A DNA stretch of 64,000 bases from an uncultured Dysgonomonas sp. (GCF_900079725.1 NZ_LT599032.1:1015656-1079655), one strand, 5' to 3'. Positions 43,548 through 51,900 are shown, counted from the stretch's first letter. Notes: generated by a model from the letters alone, not told the origin. Program-made: numbers and translations.

Positions 43548-44426
43548 TTATTTCGGTAATACAAAAGGAATAGGTAGCATTACTTCCATCGGTGTAGGCT
43601 TACCATCTTTAAGACCGGGAATCCACTTAGGCATCTTCTTTATCAGGTAAAATGCTTCTTCGTTACAATCACGGAATATACCTTTGAATAGGCCTATCCG
43701 GGATATCTCCCCTTGTTCCGAGATTAATATATTATATATAACCCGCCCTTCTATACCCATCTGAATAGCCCGCTTAGGATATTTCAGATTAGACTTCAGA
43801 TATGCCTCTAAAGCATCCTTTCCACCGGGGAACTGAGGCGACCGATTTAACAAGGTGTCTGATTGGCTAATTACATCAGGGGCAACCTCTCCGGTATTAA
43901 TTTCGGATGCACCCGTCTCATTTATTATGAGAGAACCAATATAAAAATTATCATTCGTTTCTTTTTTCCGTTGTTCTTTTGCTCTCTTCTTCAAATCTTC
44001 ATCGGCCTTGAAACTGACAGTCAATTTCTGCTCCATTTTTACAGGCTGGCCCGAAACGGAGGCCGGAATCCATCTGGGCATAGCTTTCACCACACGTATT
44101 ACTTCATCGTCGGCAACGGGATCAAATCCCCTCATTATTTCAACATCGTGCACTACTCCGTTCTTATCTATATTGAACTTTATGTCGAGGTCACCTTCCA
44201 TATCTATCTTTACCAAGAGATAAGGATACCTGATATTACTCTCCAGAAACTTATACAATTCAGCCTCTCCTCCCGGAAATTGAGGTGCTATAACATTAGA
44301 CAATTCGACTTCTACCGGAATTAGCTTTACCGACACTCCGTTTTGCGCCGAAAGCGTAGAAAAGTTGAGAATTAAAACAATTATAAGGATCAAGTTTTTG
44401 TGTATCATTATATATTTATTTTGCAT
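43548..44426 (-). CDS. Secreted protein with two TonB C-terminal domains
   Basis: 292 residues. A signal-like N-terminus (an ATG six codons in gives MIHKNLILIIVLILNF and is equally possible), then two TonB_C modules: residues about 45-140 (PQFPGGEAELYKFLESNIRYP, GVVHDVEIMRGFDPVAD) and about 195-290 (PQFPGGKDALEAYLKSNLKYP, GEISRIGLFKGIFRDCN). It lacks the usual proline-rich spacer and ExbB/D neighbours, so it is probably not a true energy transducer; such TonB_C proteins occur as periplasmic partners in Bacteroidota. Confidence 0.85.
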   Translation of the reverse strand: MQNKYIMIHKNLILIIVLILNFSTLSAQNGVSVKLIPVEVELSNVIAPQFPGGEAELYKFLESNIRYPYLLVKIDMEGDLDIKFNIDKNGVVHDVEIMRGFDPVADDEVIRVVKAMPRWIPASVSGQPVKMEQKLTVSFKADEDLKKRAKEQRKKETNDNFYIGSLIINETGASEINTGEVAPDVISQSDTLLNRSPQFPGGKDALEAYLKSNLKYPKRAIQMGIEGRVIYNILISEQGEISRIGLFKGIFRDCNEEAFYLIKKMPKWIPGLKDGKPTPMEVMLPIPFVLPK

Positions 44427-44602
44427 ATTAACTAACGTGTTAATTGCCGTAAGAATTATTTAATACAAAATAAAGTTATAAAAGAACTTTATTTTCCGTT
44501 ACGTGTTGATTTATAAATATTCTTCACTAGATATATTCTTTGTTCCGTTCAAAAATAGCAGGATAACCCGGTTAAGCAAATATATGAATATATTTTTTAA
44601 GA

Positions 44603-44768
44603 AAGTTTATCTATATAATTAGAACTGATAGTCCTTAATTCTTTGATGTATTGATAGGTCCACTGACATCCAAAGGGGGAAAAGTATACAAGATACAAAT
44701 CGTTAACTGATGGCTGCTAACTGTTTACTGTTAACTGAAATATCTGTTACCTTTGTTACCTTTTAACT
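44603..44768 (-). repeat. Dispersed ~165-bp repeat, copy B (inverted)
   Basis: Reverse complement of copy C (51014-51176) over about 165 bp with few differences. Shared blocks include AGTTAGCAGCCATCAGTTAA, TTGTATCTTGTATACTTTT, GGATGTCAGTGGACCTATCA and ATACATCAAAGAATTAAGGA. Confidence 0.9.
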
Positions 44769-44950
44769 ATAAATTGCCAACACAGGCTAAAATAAAAAAG
44801 AGTAAGACGATGTGTCAAGATTAAATATATCAGGTTATAAATCTAGTCTGTAGAAGCCACATCAAATAACACAAAGATAAAAAAACATGAAATAAAATAG
44901 AATAAAGTTGTTAAACACACAACTTAACGTTAAAAAAAAGTCTTTTTGTT

Positions 44951-44958
44951 TATCTTTG
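44951..44958 (+). promoter_or_regulatory. Candidate -7 box for glmS
   Basis: TATCTTTG, 20 bp before the ATG; the implied leader is too short for a riboswitch or ribozyme. Confidence 0.55.
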
Positions 44959-44978
44959 CATAAAAAAAATATAAATAT

Positions 44979-46823
44979 ATGTGCGGAATAGTAGGTTATA
45001 TTGGTTTTCGGGAAGCCTATCCAATTTTAATTAAAGGATTACACAGGCTTGAATACAGAGGTTACGATAGCGCCGGAGTTGCTATCATCAACGAAGAAAA
45101 TAAACTCTCGGTATATAAAGCTAAAGGGCGAGTACAAGACCTTGAAGAATATGCCCGCGACAAAGACACAACAGGCACAATCGGGATTGCGCACACACGT
45201 TGGGCAACGCATGGCGAACCAAGTAATGCCAATGCACACCCCCACTATTCCCAATCAGAATCACTGGCCCTTATCCATAACGGTATTATCGAAAATTATG
45301 CTGTTCTAAAAGCCGAACTGATAAAAAACGGATATTCATTCCATAGCAGCACCGATACAGAAGTATTGGTTCAATTGATCGAATATATAAAACAGATAAA
45401 TCACTGCGACCTCTTCTCTGCCGTGCAGATTGCGCTAAATCAGATAGTCGGAGCTTATGCTATCGCTGTAATAGAAAAAGGAAATCCCGACCAGATCATC
45501 GCCGCCCGCAAAAGCAGTCCCCTGGTAATCGGAATAGGTGAGGGAGAATTCTTTATAGGTTCCGACGCATCACCAATTATCGAATTTACAAAGAAAGTTG
45601 TATATCTCGACGATGAAGAAATAGCCATTATCAAAAGGGACGAAGAACCCAAAATAGTCACCATATCGAATATCGAACATACTCCGAAAGTTAAAGAATT
45701 GGAAATGAACCTCAGCCAGCTGGAAAGAGGGGGTTATCCACACTTTATGCTGAAAGAAATATTCGAACAACCCGAAACATTAAAAAGCTGTATGAGTGGA
45801 CGGATCAATATCGAAGGTACACATATGACCCTCTCGGGCATTATTGATCATAAAGACAAATTTATTAATGCGCGGCGTATCATAATTATAGCATGTGGTA
45901 CATCCTGGCATGCAGGATTGATAGGGGAATATCTGTTCGAAGAATTTTGCCGTATCCCGGTAGAAGTGGAATATGCGTCTGAATTCAGATACCGTAACCC
46001 GGTAATCTGCCCTGATGATATTGTTATTGCTATTTCCCAGTCGGGAGAAACCGCCGATTCGCTTGCGGCTATCGATTTGGCGCGTAAGGCTGGGGCATTT
46101 GTTTATGGAGTTTGCAATGTGGTAGGTTCATCCATTCCCCGCAACACCGACTCCGGGTCATATACACATTGCGGACACGAAATCGGGGTCGCTTCCACAA
46201 AGGCATTTACAGCACAAGTTACTGTATTGACAATGATGGCGCTTGCTATTGCTAAGGAGAAAGGAACTATACCGGACAATAAATACCTGAAGGTAATAAA
46301 AGAACTTCAAAGTATACCGGCAAAGATAGAACGTGTTCTTACATTGAACGACAAAATAAAAGAACTCTCGTTAATCTTCACTTATGCGCAGAACTTTATC
46401 TATTTAGGCCGCGGTTACAATTACCCGATTGCACTGGAAGGGGCTTTAAAGCTGAAGGAAATATCATATATCCATGCCGAAGGTTACCCTGCGGCTGAAA
46501 TGAAGCACGGCCCGATTGCTTTAATCGATAACGAAATGCCGATAGTAACAATTGCAACTCATAGTGCCATCTACGAGAAAGTAGTCAGTAATATACAAGA
46601 AATAAAAGCCCGTAAAGGCCGAGTCATAGCCATTATCAATGAAGGGGACGAGACTATGAAATCTTTGGCCGACCATTATATCGAGATCCCGGCTACAGAA
46701 GAGTGTCTTGATCCGCTATTAACTTCGATCCCGCTACAATTACTTGCATATCATATAGCTGTGAATAAAAACAGAGATGTAGATATGCCGCGTAATCTTG
46801 CAAAATCTGTCACTGTAGAGTAA
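44979..46823 (+). CDS. glmS: Glutamine-fructose-6-phosphate aminotransferase (isomerizing)
   Basis: 614 residues. Starts MCGIVGYIG so the catalytic Cys is residue 2 (exposed after Met removal); HTRWATHG and HNGIIENY belong to the glutaminase domain. Two SIS domains follow (ACGTSWHAGLIGEYLFEEF and the GRGYNYPIALEGALKLKEISYIHAE block), ending DMPRNLAKSVTVE. Makes glucosamine 6-phosphate, the entry step of UDP-GlcNAc synthesis for peptidoglycan and LPS. No glmS ribozyme is visible in the short leader. Confidence 0.97.
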   Translation: MCGIVGYIGFREAYPILIKGLHRLEYRGYDSAGVAIINEENKLSVYKAKGRVQDLEEYARDKDTTGTIGIAHTRWATHGEPSNANAHPHYSQSESLALIHNGIIENYAVLKAELIKNGYSFHSSTDTEVLVQLIEYIKQINHCDLFSAVQIALNQIVGAYAIAVIEKGNPDQIIAARKSSPLVIGIGEGEFFIGSDASPIIEFTKKVVYLDDEEIAIIKRDEEPKIVTISNIEHTPKVKELEMNLSQLERGGYPHFMLKEIFEQPETLKSCMSGRINIEGTHMTLSGIIDHKDKFINARRIIIIACGTSWHAGLIGEYLFEEFCRIPVEVEYASEFRYRNPVICPDDIVIAISQSGETADSLAAIDLARKAGAFVYGVCNVVGSSIPRNTDSGSYTHCGHEIGVASTKAFTAQVTVLTMMALAIAKEKGTIPDNKYLKVIKELQSIPAKIERVLTLNDKIKELSLIFTYAQNFIYLGRGYNYPIALEGALKLKEISYIHAEGYPAAEMKHGPIALIDNEMPIVTIATHSAIYEKVVSNIQEIKARKGRVIAIINEGDETMKSLADHYIEIPATEECLDPLLTSIPLQLLAYHIAVNKNRDVDMPRNLAKSVTVE

Positions 46824-46892
46824 TGTTTTGGTATATTATAATTATATTTGTCGATATATATTATTAGCCAAAGGCATTTTGCAAAATATTTC

Positions 46893-46900
46893 TATCTTTG
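46893..46900 (+). promoter_or_regulatory. Candidate -7 box for the Hint-like gene
   Basis: TATCTTTG, 32 bp before the ATG. Confidence 0.5.
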
Positions 46901-46932
46901 CATAAAACTTTACATAGAAAAACGAAATTAAT

Positions 46933-47460
46933 ATGAAAATCAGATTCTTCCTTTTCACACTGGCCTGTTTTCTCATCCTCAGCGTGAGTATGGTTGCGCA
47001 AAGCAGTAGTCTGGCTGCGGGCACAAAAATAACGATGTTCGACGATAAGAAAAAGAATATTGAAAACTTAGAAGTTGGTGATGTTGTTTTATCTTTCAAT
47101 ACCCAAGATAAAGTATATGAAGAAAAGAAGGTAAAAAACATAAGCAAAATAATGTATAGCCGACTTGTCCGTGTGACCCTTAATAGCGGAGTACAACTTA
47201 CCATGACTAGCGATTGTCCGTTCCTTGCCGAAAAAGGCTGGGTATCCGTCGATCCTGAACTCACTATGTCGAATAAAAAATATACTGATGTAAAACGTTG
47301 CCAGATAGGTGAATTTGCACTTTTCTACAATGTAACAAGTACAGACTATGTAGAAATCACCGTTATACAAGGCATAATGGATCCAACCCAGACTTATATA
47401 GTAGAACTGGAAGGAGACGGAGCTATTGTCGCGAACGGTTTTCTTGTAGGACAGAATTAA
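46933..47460 (+). CDS. Secreted Hint (intein-like) domain protein, degenerate active site
   Basis: 175 residues. Signal peptide to about residue 23 (VSMVAQ) then a single Hint fold: block A SLAAGTKITMFDDKKKNIENL with LEVGDVVLSFN (26-56), block B TSDCPFLAEKGWVSV (92-106) and block G AIVANGFLVGQN ending exactly at N175. In canonical Hint proteins the first residue is Cys (here S26), block B has TxxH before PF (here the His is C95) and the end reads VHN plus a nucleophile (here VGQN, no residue after Asn). So it probably does not splice or self-cleave normally. Thioesterase gene follows after 7 bp. Confidence 0.72.
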   Translation: MKIRFFLFTLACFLILSVSMVAQSSSLAAGTKITMFDDKKKNIENLEVGDVVLSFNTQDKVYEEKKVKNISKIMYSRLVRVTLNSGVQLTMTSDCPFLAEKGWVSVDPELTMSNKKYTDVKRCQIGEFALFYNVTSTDYVEITVIQGIMDPTQTYIVELEGDGAIVANGFLVGQN

Positions 47461-47467
47461 AAAAAGA

Positions 47468-47905
47468 ATGAAGCTCGATACTAACAATATACAAGAGCGA
47501 ATAAAGAATACCTTTCTGGAGACATTGAACATCACATTCATAGAATCTGATGATCCAATGTCTCTTGAAGCGATTATGCCCGTCACCCAACAGATGACCC
47601 AAACTATGGGTGTATTGCATGGCGGGGCAACTATTTCCCTTGCCGAGTCGTTGGCGGGAGCAGGTTCAAATAACATATGTGCAACTGACGAACGATGCTT
47701 TGGTATGCAGATAAGTGCGAGTCATATATCGAGTGCTAATGTAGGAGATACTGTTCGTGCAAAAGGGGTAATCCAACACAAAGGTCGCTCTACACATGTG
47801 TGGAATGTGGATGTATTCTCTGAAAATACAGGCCGGTTAATATCATCTATACGTATAACAAATGCAGTTGTGAAACAGGTTGTATATTTCGGAAAAGGAA
47901 AATAG
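47468..47905 (+). CDS. Hotdog-fold thioesterase (PaaI/MenI-like)
   Basis: 145 residues with the hotdog motif MGVLHGGATISLAESLAG, where the Glu and HGG loop form the acyl-CoA thioesterase active site. Closest in layout to 1,4-dihydroxy-2-naphthoyl-CoA or phenylacetyl-CoA thioesterases; substrate not fixed. 7 bp downstream of the Hint-like gene, so probably cotranscribed. Confidence 0.88.
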   Translation: MKLDTNNIQERIKNTFLETLNITFIESDDPMSLEAIMPVTQQMTQTMGVLHGGATISLAESLAGAGSNNICATDERCFGMQISASHISSANVGDTVRAKGVIQHKGRSTHVWNVDVFSENTGRLISSIRITNAVVKQVVYFGKGK

Positions 47906-47992
47906 GAAATCCCATAATTTATACAGCCCAGATTAAACCTTTCATTACTTTCTATGTTCTAATAGGAAAGCAAACTACTAAAAAGAACTGTT

Positions 47993-48517
47993 ATGAAAAA
48001 GTTGATATTCATCGCTATATTTACAATTCTACTATTCTCAGCCTGTGGCACTATGCGGCTCGCGGATGTCTCAAACCTATCTATAGGAATGACCCAAAAT
48101 GAGGTAAACCAGATAATGGGACAACCAATACGAGTACTATCTTCTACTTATACTCAAGACGGACGGCAAGATGTATATGAGTATTATACTTACAGAAATG
48201 AGGCCTACGCGATAGAATTCTGGAATGGACAATTATCCCGGTATGACTTTATGTATGAAGACGTTCCTCCTGCCGGAATTGCACCACGTCCACCATACAC
48301 TACTTATCCGAACAGACCGTCTCAGCCTGCTCGTCCATCACAACCGAACAGACCTGAAAGCAACAGGCCATCAAATACAAACCGACCAGGAAATAGCACC
48401 TCCAATTCTGGTCGCCCTACGACTAAACCTTCGGAGGATAATAAACCAGGTAATAGCGGCAGGCCTTCATCGGGAGGAACAGAGCGGCCATCTTATGGCA
48501 CCAGCAATAGAACATAG
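47993..48517 (+). CDS. BamE/SmpA-like lipoprotein with Pro/Asn/Arg-rich tail, in-frame TAG before a further 21 codons
   Basis: 174 residues. Lipobox FSACGT, then a BamE/SmpA-like fold (LADVSNLSIGMTQNEVNQIMGQP...), then a low-complexity tail of RPSQP/NRPGN units. The TAG at 48515-48517 is followed in the same frame by 21 further codons of matching polar composition (ending ESKDKK) and a TAA at 48581-48583, so the gene may have carried a longer tail (a CAG to TAG change would explain it). Confidence 0.8.
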   Translation: MKKLIFIAIFTILLFSACGTMRLADVSNLSIGMTQNEVNQIMGQPIRVLSSTYTQDGRQDVYEYYTYRNEAYAIEFWNGQLSRYDFMYEDVPPAGIAPRPPYTTYPNRPSQPARPSQPNRPESNRPSNTNRPGNSTSNSGRPTTKPSEDNKPGNSGRPSSGGTERPSYGTSNRT

Positions 48518-48590
48518 TCAAGAAGCAGTACTCAGACCAAAGAACAAAGCAAACAAACCGAAGAAAGCAAAGACAAGAAATAAAAACCAA

Positions 48591-48624
48591 TACCCATTCT
48601 TATCTGTTAAGAATGGGTATTTTT
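48591..48624. terminator. Bidirectional terminator
   Basis: TACCCATTCTT / AAGAATGGGTA hairpin with TTTTTA on the plus strand and TTGGTTTTTA on the minus strand, so it can end both the lipoprotein and the GntR/ABC transcripts. Confidence 0.85.
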
Positions 48625-48663
48625 ATAGTATTGAGGACTCGTCACTTCCCTTATTATATCCTA

Positions 48664-48771
48664 TCACAGAGACGCTGTCAGTACATCAATAAGTTTGTAT
48701 ACTATAACAACTATACATACTACAACGATTGCTATCATACCGGCTAAAATTTTATTTGCATATTTTTTCAT
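48664..48771 (-). CDS. 35-residue single-pass membrane micropeptide of the GntR/ABC operon
   Basis: ATG at 48771 (minus), TGA ending at 48664. Basic start MKKYANK, then one strongly hydrophobic helix (residues about 8-25, AGMIAIVVVCIVVIVYKL) and a short polar tail. Starts 7 bp after the GntR stop and before the shared terminator, so it is the last gene of the ABC operon. Could be a regulatory or stabilising subunit of the transporter, by analogy with other transporter micropeptides; no homologue recognised. Confidence 0.55.
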   Translation of the reverse strand: MKKYANKILAGMIAIVVVCIVVIVYKLIDVLTASL

Positions 48772-48778
48772 AATATCT

Positions 48779-49138
48779 CTATCCTTTTGACTTATTATAC
48801 CTATCAACCACCTCATCTATACTGATATCCAGCAATTCCATAGTTTTGAAAGTTTCAGGAAGCATTTCCTCGAAGAAATCTTTCTTCTGAAGATTCAGTA
48901 TCTGTTTACGGGCATTTTCTGCTACATAATATCCCATACCACGTTTTGAATAGATAATATTTTCTGTCTGCATATATTCAAAAGCCCGCATGGCTGTATT
49001 GGGATTGACCTGCAATATTGTACCCAACTCTCTGACAGAGGGAACACGCTCCTCTTCTGCCCATTCGTTGGTCAGCATCTTCTGAAAACAGAAGTCCACG
49101 ATTTGCAGATATATCGGCTTATTTGATTTAAAATCCAT
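48779..49138 (-). CDS. GntR family regulator (YtrA-like)
   Basis: 119 residues: an N-terminal winged helix (YLQIVDFCFQKMLTNEWAEEERVPSVRELGTILQVNPNTAMRAFEYM, then SKRGMGYYV) and a short helical tail without a large effector domain, the YtrA subfamily plan. These regulators usually repress the ABC operon that contains them. 4 bp after the permease stop. Confidence 0.9.
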   Translation of the reverse strand: MDFKSNKPIYLQIVDFCFQKMLTNEWAEEERVPSVRELGTILQVNPNTAMRAFEYMQTENIIYSKRGMGYYVAENARKQILNLQKKDFFEEMLPETFKTMELLDISIDEVVDRYNKSKG

Positions 49139-49142
49139 AATG

Positions 49143-49925
49143 TTAAATTTCTGTTTCTCTCAGTTTAAAAAAGGATACAGTCCACATACCTACAGATACC
49201 ACAATATCTATAATAATACTACAAGCCCTGACTATAGCATCGGTGGTAAAAGCCATAAGACCTATCGAACGCCCTGTGTCATAACCTATACTAAAAGCTT
49301 GCTCTTGATTACTATTCAGGTTAAATGTCATATTGCCATGCTCCATAGACAAGTGCATCATTACTATTGCCGCAAATATGAGCACTATAAACAATATCAA
49401 TAGAATTACCGAGGTTTTAGCGAAAGAATACCTTTTGAAGTAATAATATCCACACATGAATATAGATTGAAAAAACAACATCATAAACAGAACTTTTGGC
49501 TTATAAAGATGTTCGGTCAATACCATTTCTTTTGCATGCGCCTGTACTCCTTCCACCGGAATAAAACCTGTTATAATATCCAGCAATGACAATAATATGA
49601 ATATCATTAACGGTAGTACAATTACATATTTAATCCAAACACTTATAAACTTCTCGAAAGTTGATGACGGCAATGTGAAATCGAAAATGCTAGAATGTTT
49701 TCCCCGCGACTTTTCGAAGAAACAAGGTCCGCCAATTATAATTGTACCAGCTATCAGATATATCAATGCAATTAAATTGCTATCAGTTGTTAACACATTC
49801 AAGAGCATAGACAAAAAGTAAAGACCTGCGAGCCCACCTGCGATATACAGATATTGCATCCTCGACAAGAAGAAGTTACGTTTTTCCAGTTCCCAAAAAC
49901 GATTTATATTAAATACTGCATTCAT
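49143..49925 (-). CDS. ABC transporter permease subunit
   Basis: 260 residues with about six membrane helices and cytoplasmic loops rich in Lys/Arg. No sequence family beyond an ABC-2-like permease can be given. Sits between the ATPase (4 bp gap) and GntR (4 bp gap). Confidence 0.8.
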   Translation of the reverse strand: MNAVFNINRFWELEKRNFFLSRMQYLYIAGGLAGLYFLSMLLNVLTTDSNLIALIYLIAGTIIIGGPCFFEKSRGKHSSIFDFTLPSSTFEKFISVWIKYVIVLPLMIFILLSLLDIITGFIPVEGVQAHAKEMVLTEHLYKPKVLFMMLFFQSIFMCGYYYFKRYSFAKTSVILLILFIVLIFAAIVMMHLSMEHGNMTFNLNSNQEQAFSIGYDTGRSIGLMAFTTDAIVRACSIIIDIVVSVGMWTVSFFKLRETEI

Positions 49926-49929
49926 CCTA

Positions 49930-50763
49930 TCACTTTTTAGAGTTAAACAATTCCTTAATCTTCGCCTTATTACTTACAACCGTATTGAATAGAGTCTCTA
50001 TATTCAAGGTACTCTCTTCTTTATATTCATTTACCTGTACAGACGCATAGCCTTGCATTGTCTGTTCGCAATAAAGCGCCTCTTCCGGCTTGGTTGATGT
50101 GTACGAAAACAAAAGTTTTTGGGTGATCTCTTCTACCGAGTTATTCAATAAGACCTGATTACGATCCAATATAATAATAGGATCTATCAGGCTTTCCAAA
50201 TCCCGCACCTGATGGGTAGAAATCAGGATGCATCTACTTTCTTCAAAAGCCGAAGCAACGATCTTTCTGAACTGCGCCTTTGATGGAATATCCAGACCAT
50301 TGGTAGGTTCGTCGAGCAAAGTAATTGGTGTATTAAGAGCAAGAGCGAATGCTATCATTACTTTCTTTTTTTGCCCGAAAGATAATTCAGCCATCTTCCT
50401 GTCCTTCTCCACATGAAAATCGTTAAGATAAACATCGAACTGCGTCTCACTGAAATTAGGATAGAATGAAGAATTATACTTTATAAAATCTTTTATGAGC
50501 ATATTCTGAGCCTGAAACTCCTCCGGCAAGAAAAAAAGTTGCTTCAGCATCTCCGGATTCCTGTATGCAGATTCATACTCAAAAACTTTACAGCTACCAT
50601 GCTTCGGAAAACACAACCCGCTGATTAAATGCAGTAAAGTAGTTTTACCCACCCCATTTTCACCTAACAGACCATATATACCCCCTTGCATATCAAAAGA
50701 AACATGCTCGAATACAGGCCGTTTCTTATTATAATAGAAGCTTAAGTCATTTATCTTTATCAT
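49930..50763 (-). CDS. ABC transporter ATP-binding protein
   Basis: 277 residues. Walker A GENGVGKTTLL (34-44), signature LSFGQKKKVMIA, Walker B ITLLDEPTNGLD and H-loop ISTHQ are all present; C-terminal ~55 residues extend beyond the domain. Exporter-type ATPase in the GntR/ABC operon, first gene after the operator. Confidence 0.93.
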   Translation of the reverse strand: MIKINDLSFYYNKKRPVFEHVSFDMQGGIYGLLGENGVGKTTLLHLISGLCFPKHGSCKVFEYESAYRNPEMLKQLFFLPEEFQAQNMLIKDFIKYNSSFYPNFSETQFDVYLNDFHVEKDRKMAELSFGQKKKVMIAFALALNTPITLLDEPTNGLDIPSKAQFRKIVASAFEESRCILISTHQVRDLESLIDPIIILDRNQVLLNNSVEEITQKLLFSYTSTKPEEALYCEQTMQGYASVQVNEYKEESTLNIETLFNTVVSNKAKIKELFNSKK

Positions 50764-50770
50764 ACATTTT

Positions 50771-50794
50771 AGTGTATTAGTTTATTAGTACACT
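50771..50794 (-). promoter_or_regulatory. Candidate GntR operator
   Basis: Inverted AGTGTA...TACACT arms with an internal repeat of CTAA, just downstream of the -7 box of the ABC operon and 7 bp from its first ATG. Position and symmetry fit autoregulation by the operon's own GntR protein. Confidence 0.6.
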
Positions 50795-50795
50795 G

Positions 50796-50803
50796 CAAAT
50801 ATA
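50796..50803 (-). promoter_or_regulatory. Candidate -7 box of the GntR/ABC operon
   Basis: Minus-strand TATATTTG; the operator overlaps the expected transcription start. Confidence 0.5.
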
Positions 50804-51013
50804 TTACATATTTTGAAATATACAATAGAAAATGAAAACTTTTTTCAAAAAATTTATACACAACGTCAATCAACACATATAAGTAATTAATAAACAGAAA
50901 TATAACAGATAAAAATTCATCAGACACACCTAAAAAGGTAACAAAAGTAACAGATATATCAGTTAACAGTAAACAGTCATCAGTGAACAACTCGTCTACT
51001 TGTACCTTTCTTC

Positions 51014-51176
51014 AAAAAGTAACAAAGGTTACACTTGTTTCAGTTAACAGTAAATAGTTAGCAGCCATCAGTTAACGATTTGTATCTTGTATACTTTTGC
51101 CCCTTTGGATGTCAGTGGACCTATCAATACATCAAAGAATTAAGGACTATCAGCTCTAATCATATAGATAAACTTC
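51014..51176 (+). repeat. Dispersed ~165-bp repeat, copy C
   Basis: Inverted partner of copy B (44603-44768), about 95 percent identical by eye over most of its length; lower similarity to copy A (12417-12577). Confidence 0.9.
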
Positions 51177-51232
51177 CTGAAAAATATCATGCTTTTTACC
51201 TATATATAATCTTCTGATAGCTTATCTTTGTT

Positions 51233-51240
51233 ATTAACTA
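51233..51240 (+). promoter_or_regulatory. Candidate -7 box for the 51.4-kb lipoprotein gene
   Basis: TATCTTTG, about 130 bp before the ATG. Confidence 0.4.
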
Positions 51241-51368
51241 TAAACAATAATAGAATATATGAAAATGAGCATGAATTGCAAAATCGGCATAGCCATGAAC
51301 AATTTACCTTGTAGATAAAAATTTTGCCATGCGAGTTTCCATACATCCATCAAAAACAAAATTATCGT

Positions 51369-51851
51369 ATGAAACACATCGTCTTCCTCTCAAGTCTTAT
51401 CCTCCTTTTATCGGGCTGTAGATCAACTACAAGTAGTGTGCAAGCAAAGCCTGAAGGATGGTTCAACATCGCAGTAGCCGAAGATGTGGAAATATATACA
51501 GATACGGCTAGCATAAGACACGAGGGAGCTGTAGCTTATGCCTGTGAGAAAAGGGTTTATATAACACCGGAAAGCAAAAAGCTGTATGTAGACAAAATCA
51601 GAGCAGAATATACTAAAATGGGAAAAGCTGAAAAAGCCGATAAATGGAACGATTTCAGTTACTGTATCTACAACTGCCTGTATGAGTGTACAAACAAAAG
51701 ATTCAGAATACTATCGGTCGAGGACTATGACTCTGCAGGAAAGCGAATAGCCAGAACCACTCCAGCCAAAAATAATATCAGATGGCTGAATGTAGACAGT
51801 GAAACTGTAGGAGACTATACCTTCTTCTTTGTCTGTGATTATCAGCAATAA
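51369..51851 (+). CDS. Lipoprotein, unknown function
   Basis: 160 residues from the ATG at 51369, which gives a signal peptide with lipobox LLLSGCRS; a frame opening 15 codons upstream has no signal at its end. The mature part has four Cys (CEKRV, CIYNCLYEC) and mixed alpha/beta character. Family not recognised. Confidence 0.75.
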   Translation: MKHIVFLSSLILLLSGCRSTTSSVQAKPEGWFNIAVAEDVEIYTDTASIRHEGAVAYACEKRVYITPESKKLYVDKIRAEYTKMGKAEKADKWNDFSYCIYNCLYECTNKRFRILSVEDYDSAGKRIARTTPAKNNIRWLNVDSETVGDYTFFFVCDYQQ

Positions 51852-51873
51852 AGAATATGTAAGAGAAAATTCG

Positions 51874-51881
51874 TATCTTTG
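51874..51881 (+). promoter_or_regulatory. Candidate -7 box for the 51.9-kb membrane protein gene
   Basis: TATCTTTG, 19 bp before the ATG, so the leader would be very short. Confidence 0.5.
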
Positions 51882-51900
51882 TAGTCAAATTTAGTCGAAG

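Larger units (their letters stand above)
44427..44978. other. Divergent spacer upstream of glmS containing repeat copy B
   Basis: 552 bp. Holds repeat copy B (44603-44768) and the glmS -7 box at 44951-44958. No gene. Confidence 0.7.
50764..51368. other. Divergent spacer with promoter, operator and repeat copy C
   Basis: 605 bp. Contains the ABC operon promoter/operator, a stretch of GTAAC and AGTTAACAGT words (50931-51000), repeat copy C (51014-51176) and a -7 box at 51233-51240. A 19-codon frame (51259-51318) opens after that box but its use is unsupported. Confidence 0.7.

Noticed and set aside
43548..44426. Classical TonB energy transducer
   Set aside because: No proline-rich spacer and no ExbB/ExbD genes nearby; two TonB_C domains instead of one.
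44427..44978. glmS ribozyme or riboswitch
   Set aside because: The distance from -7 box to start is about 20 bp and no ribozyme core is visible.
51259..51318. 19-codon frame after a -7 box
   Set aside because: Has several ATG codons but no other support; could be chance.
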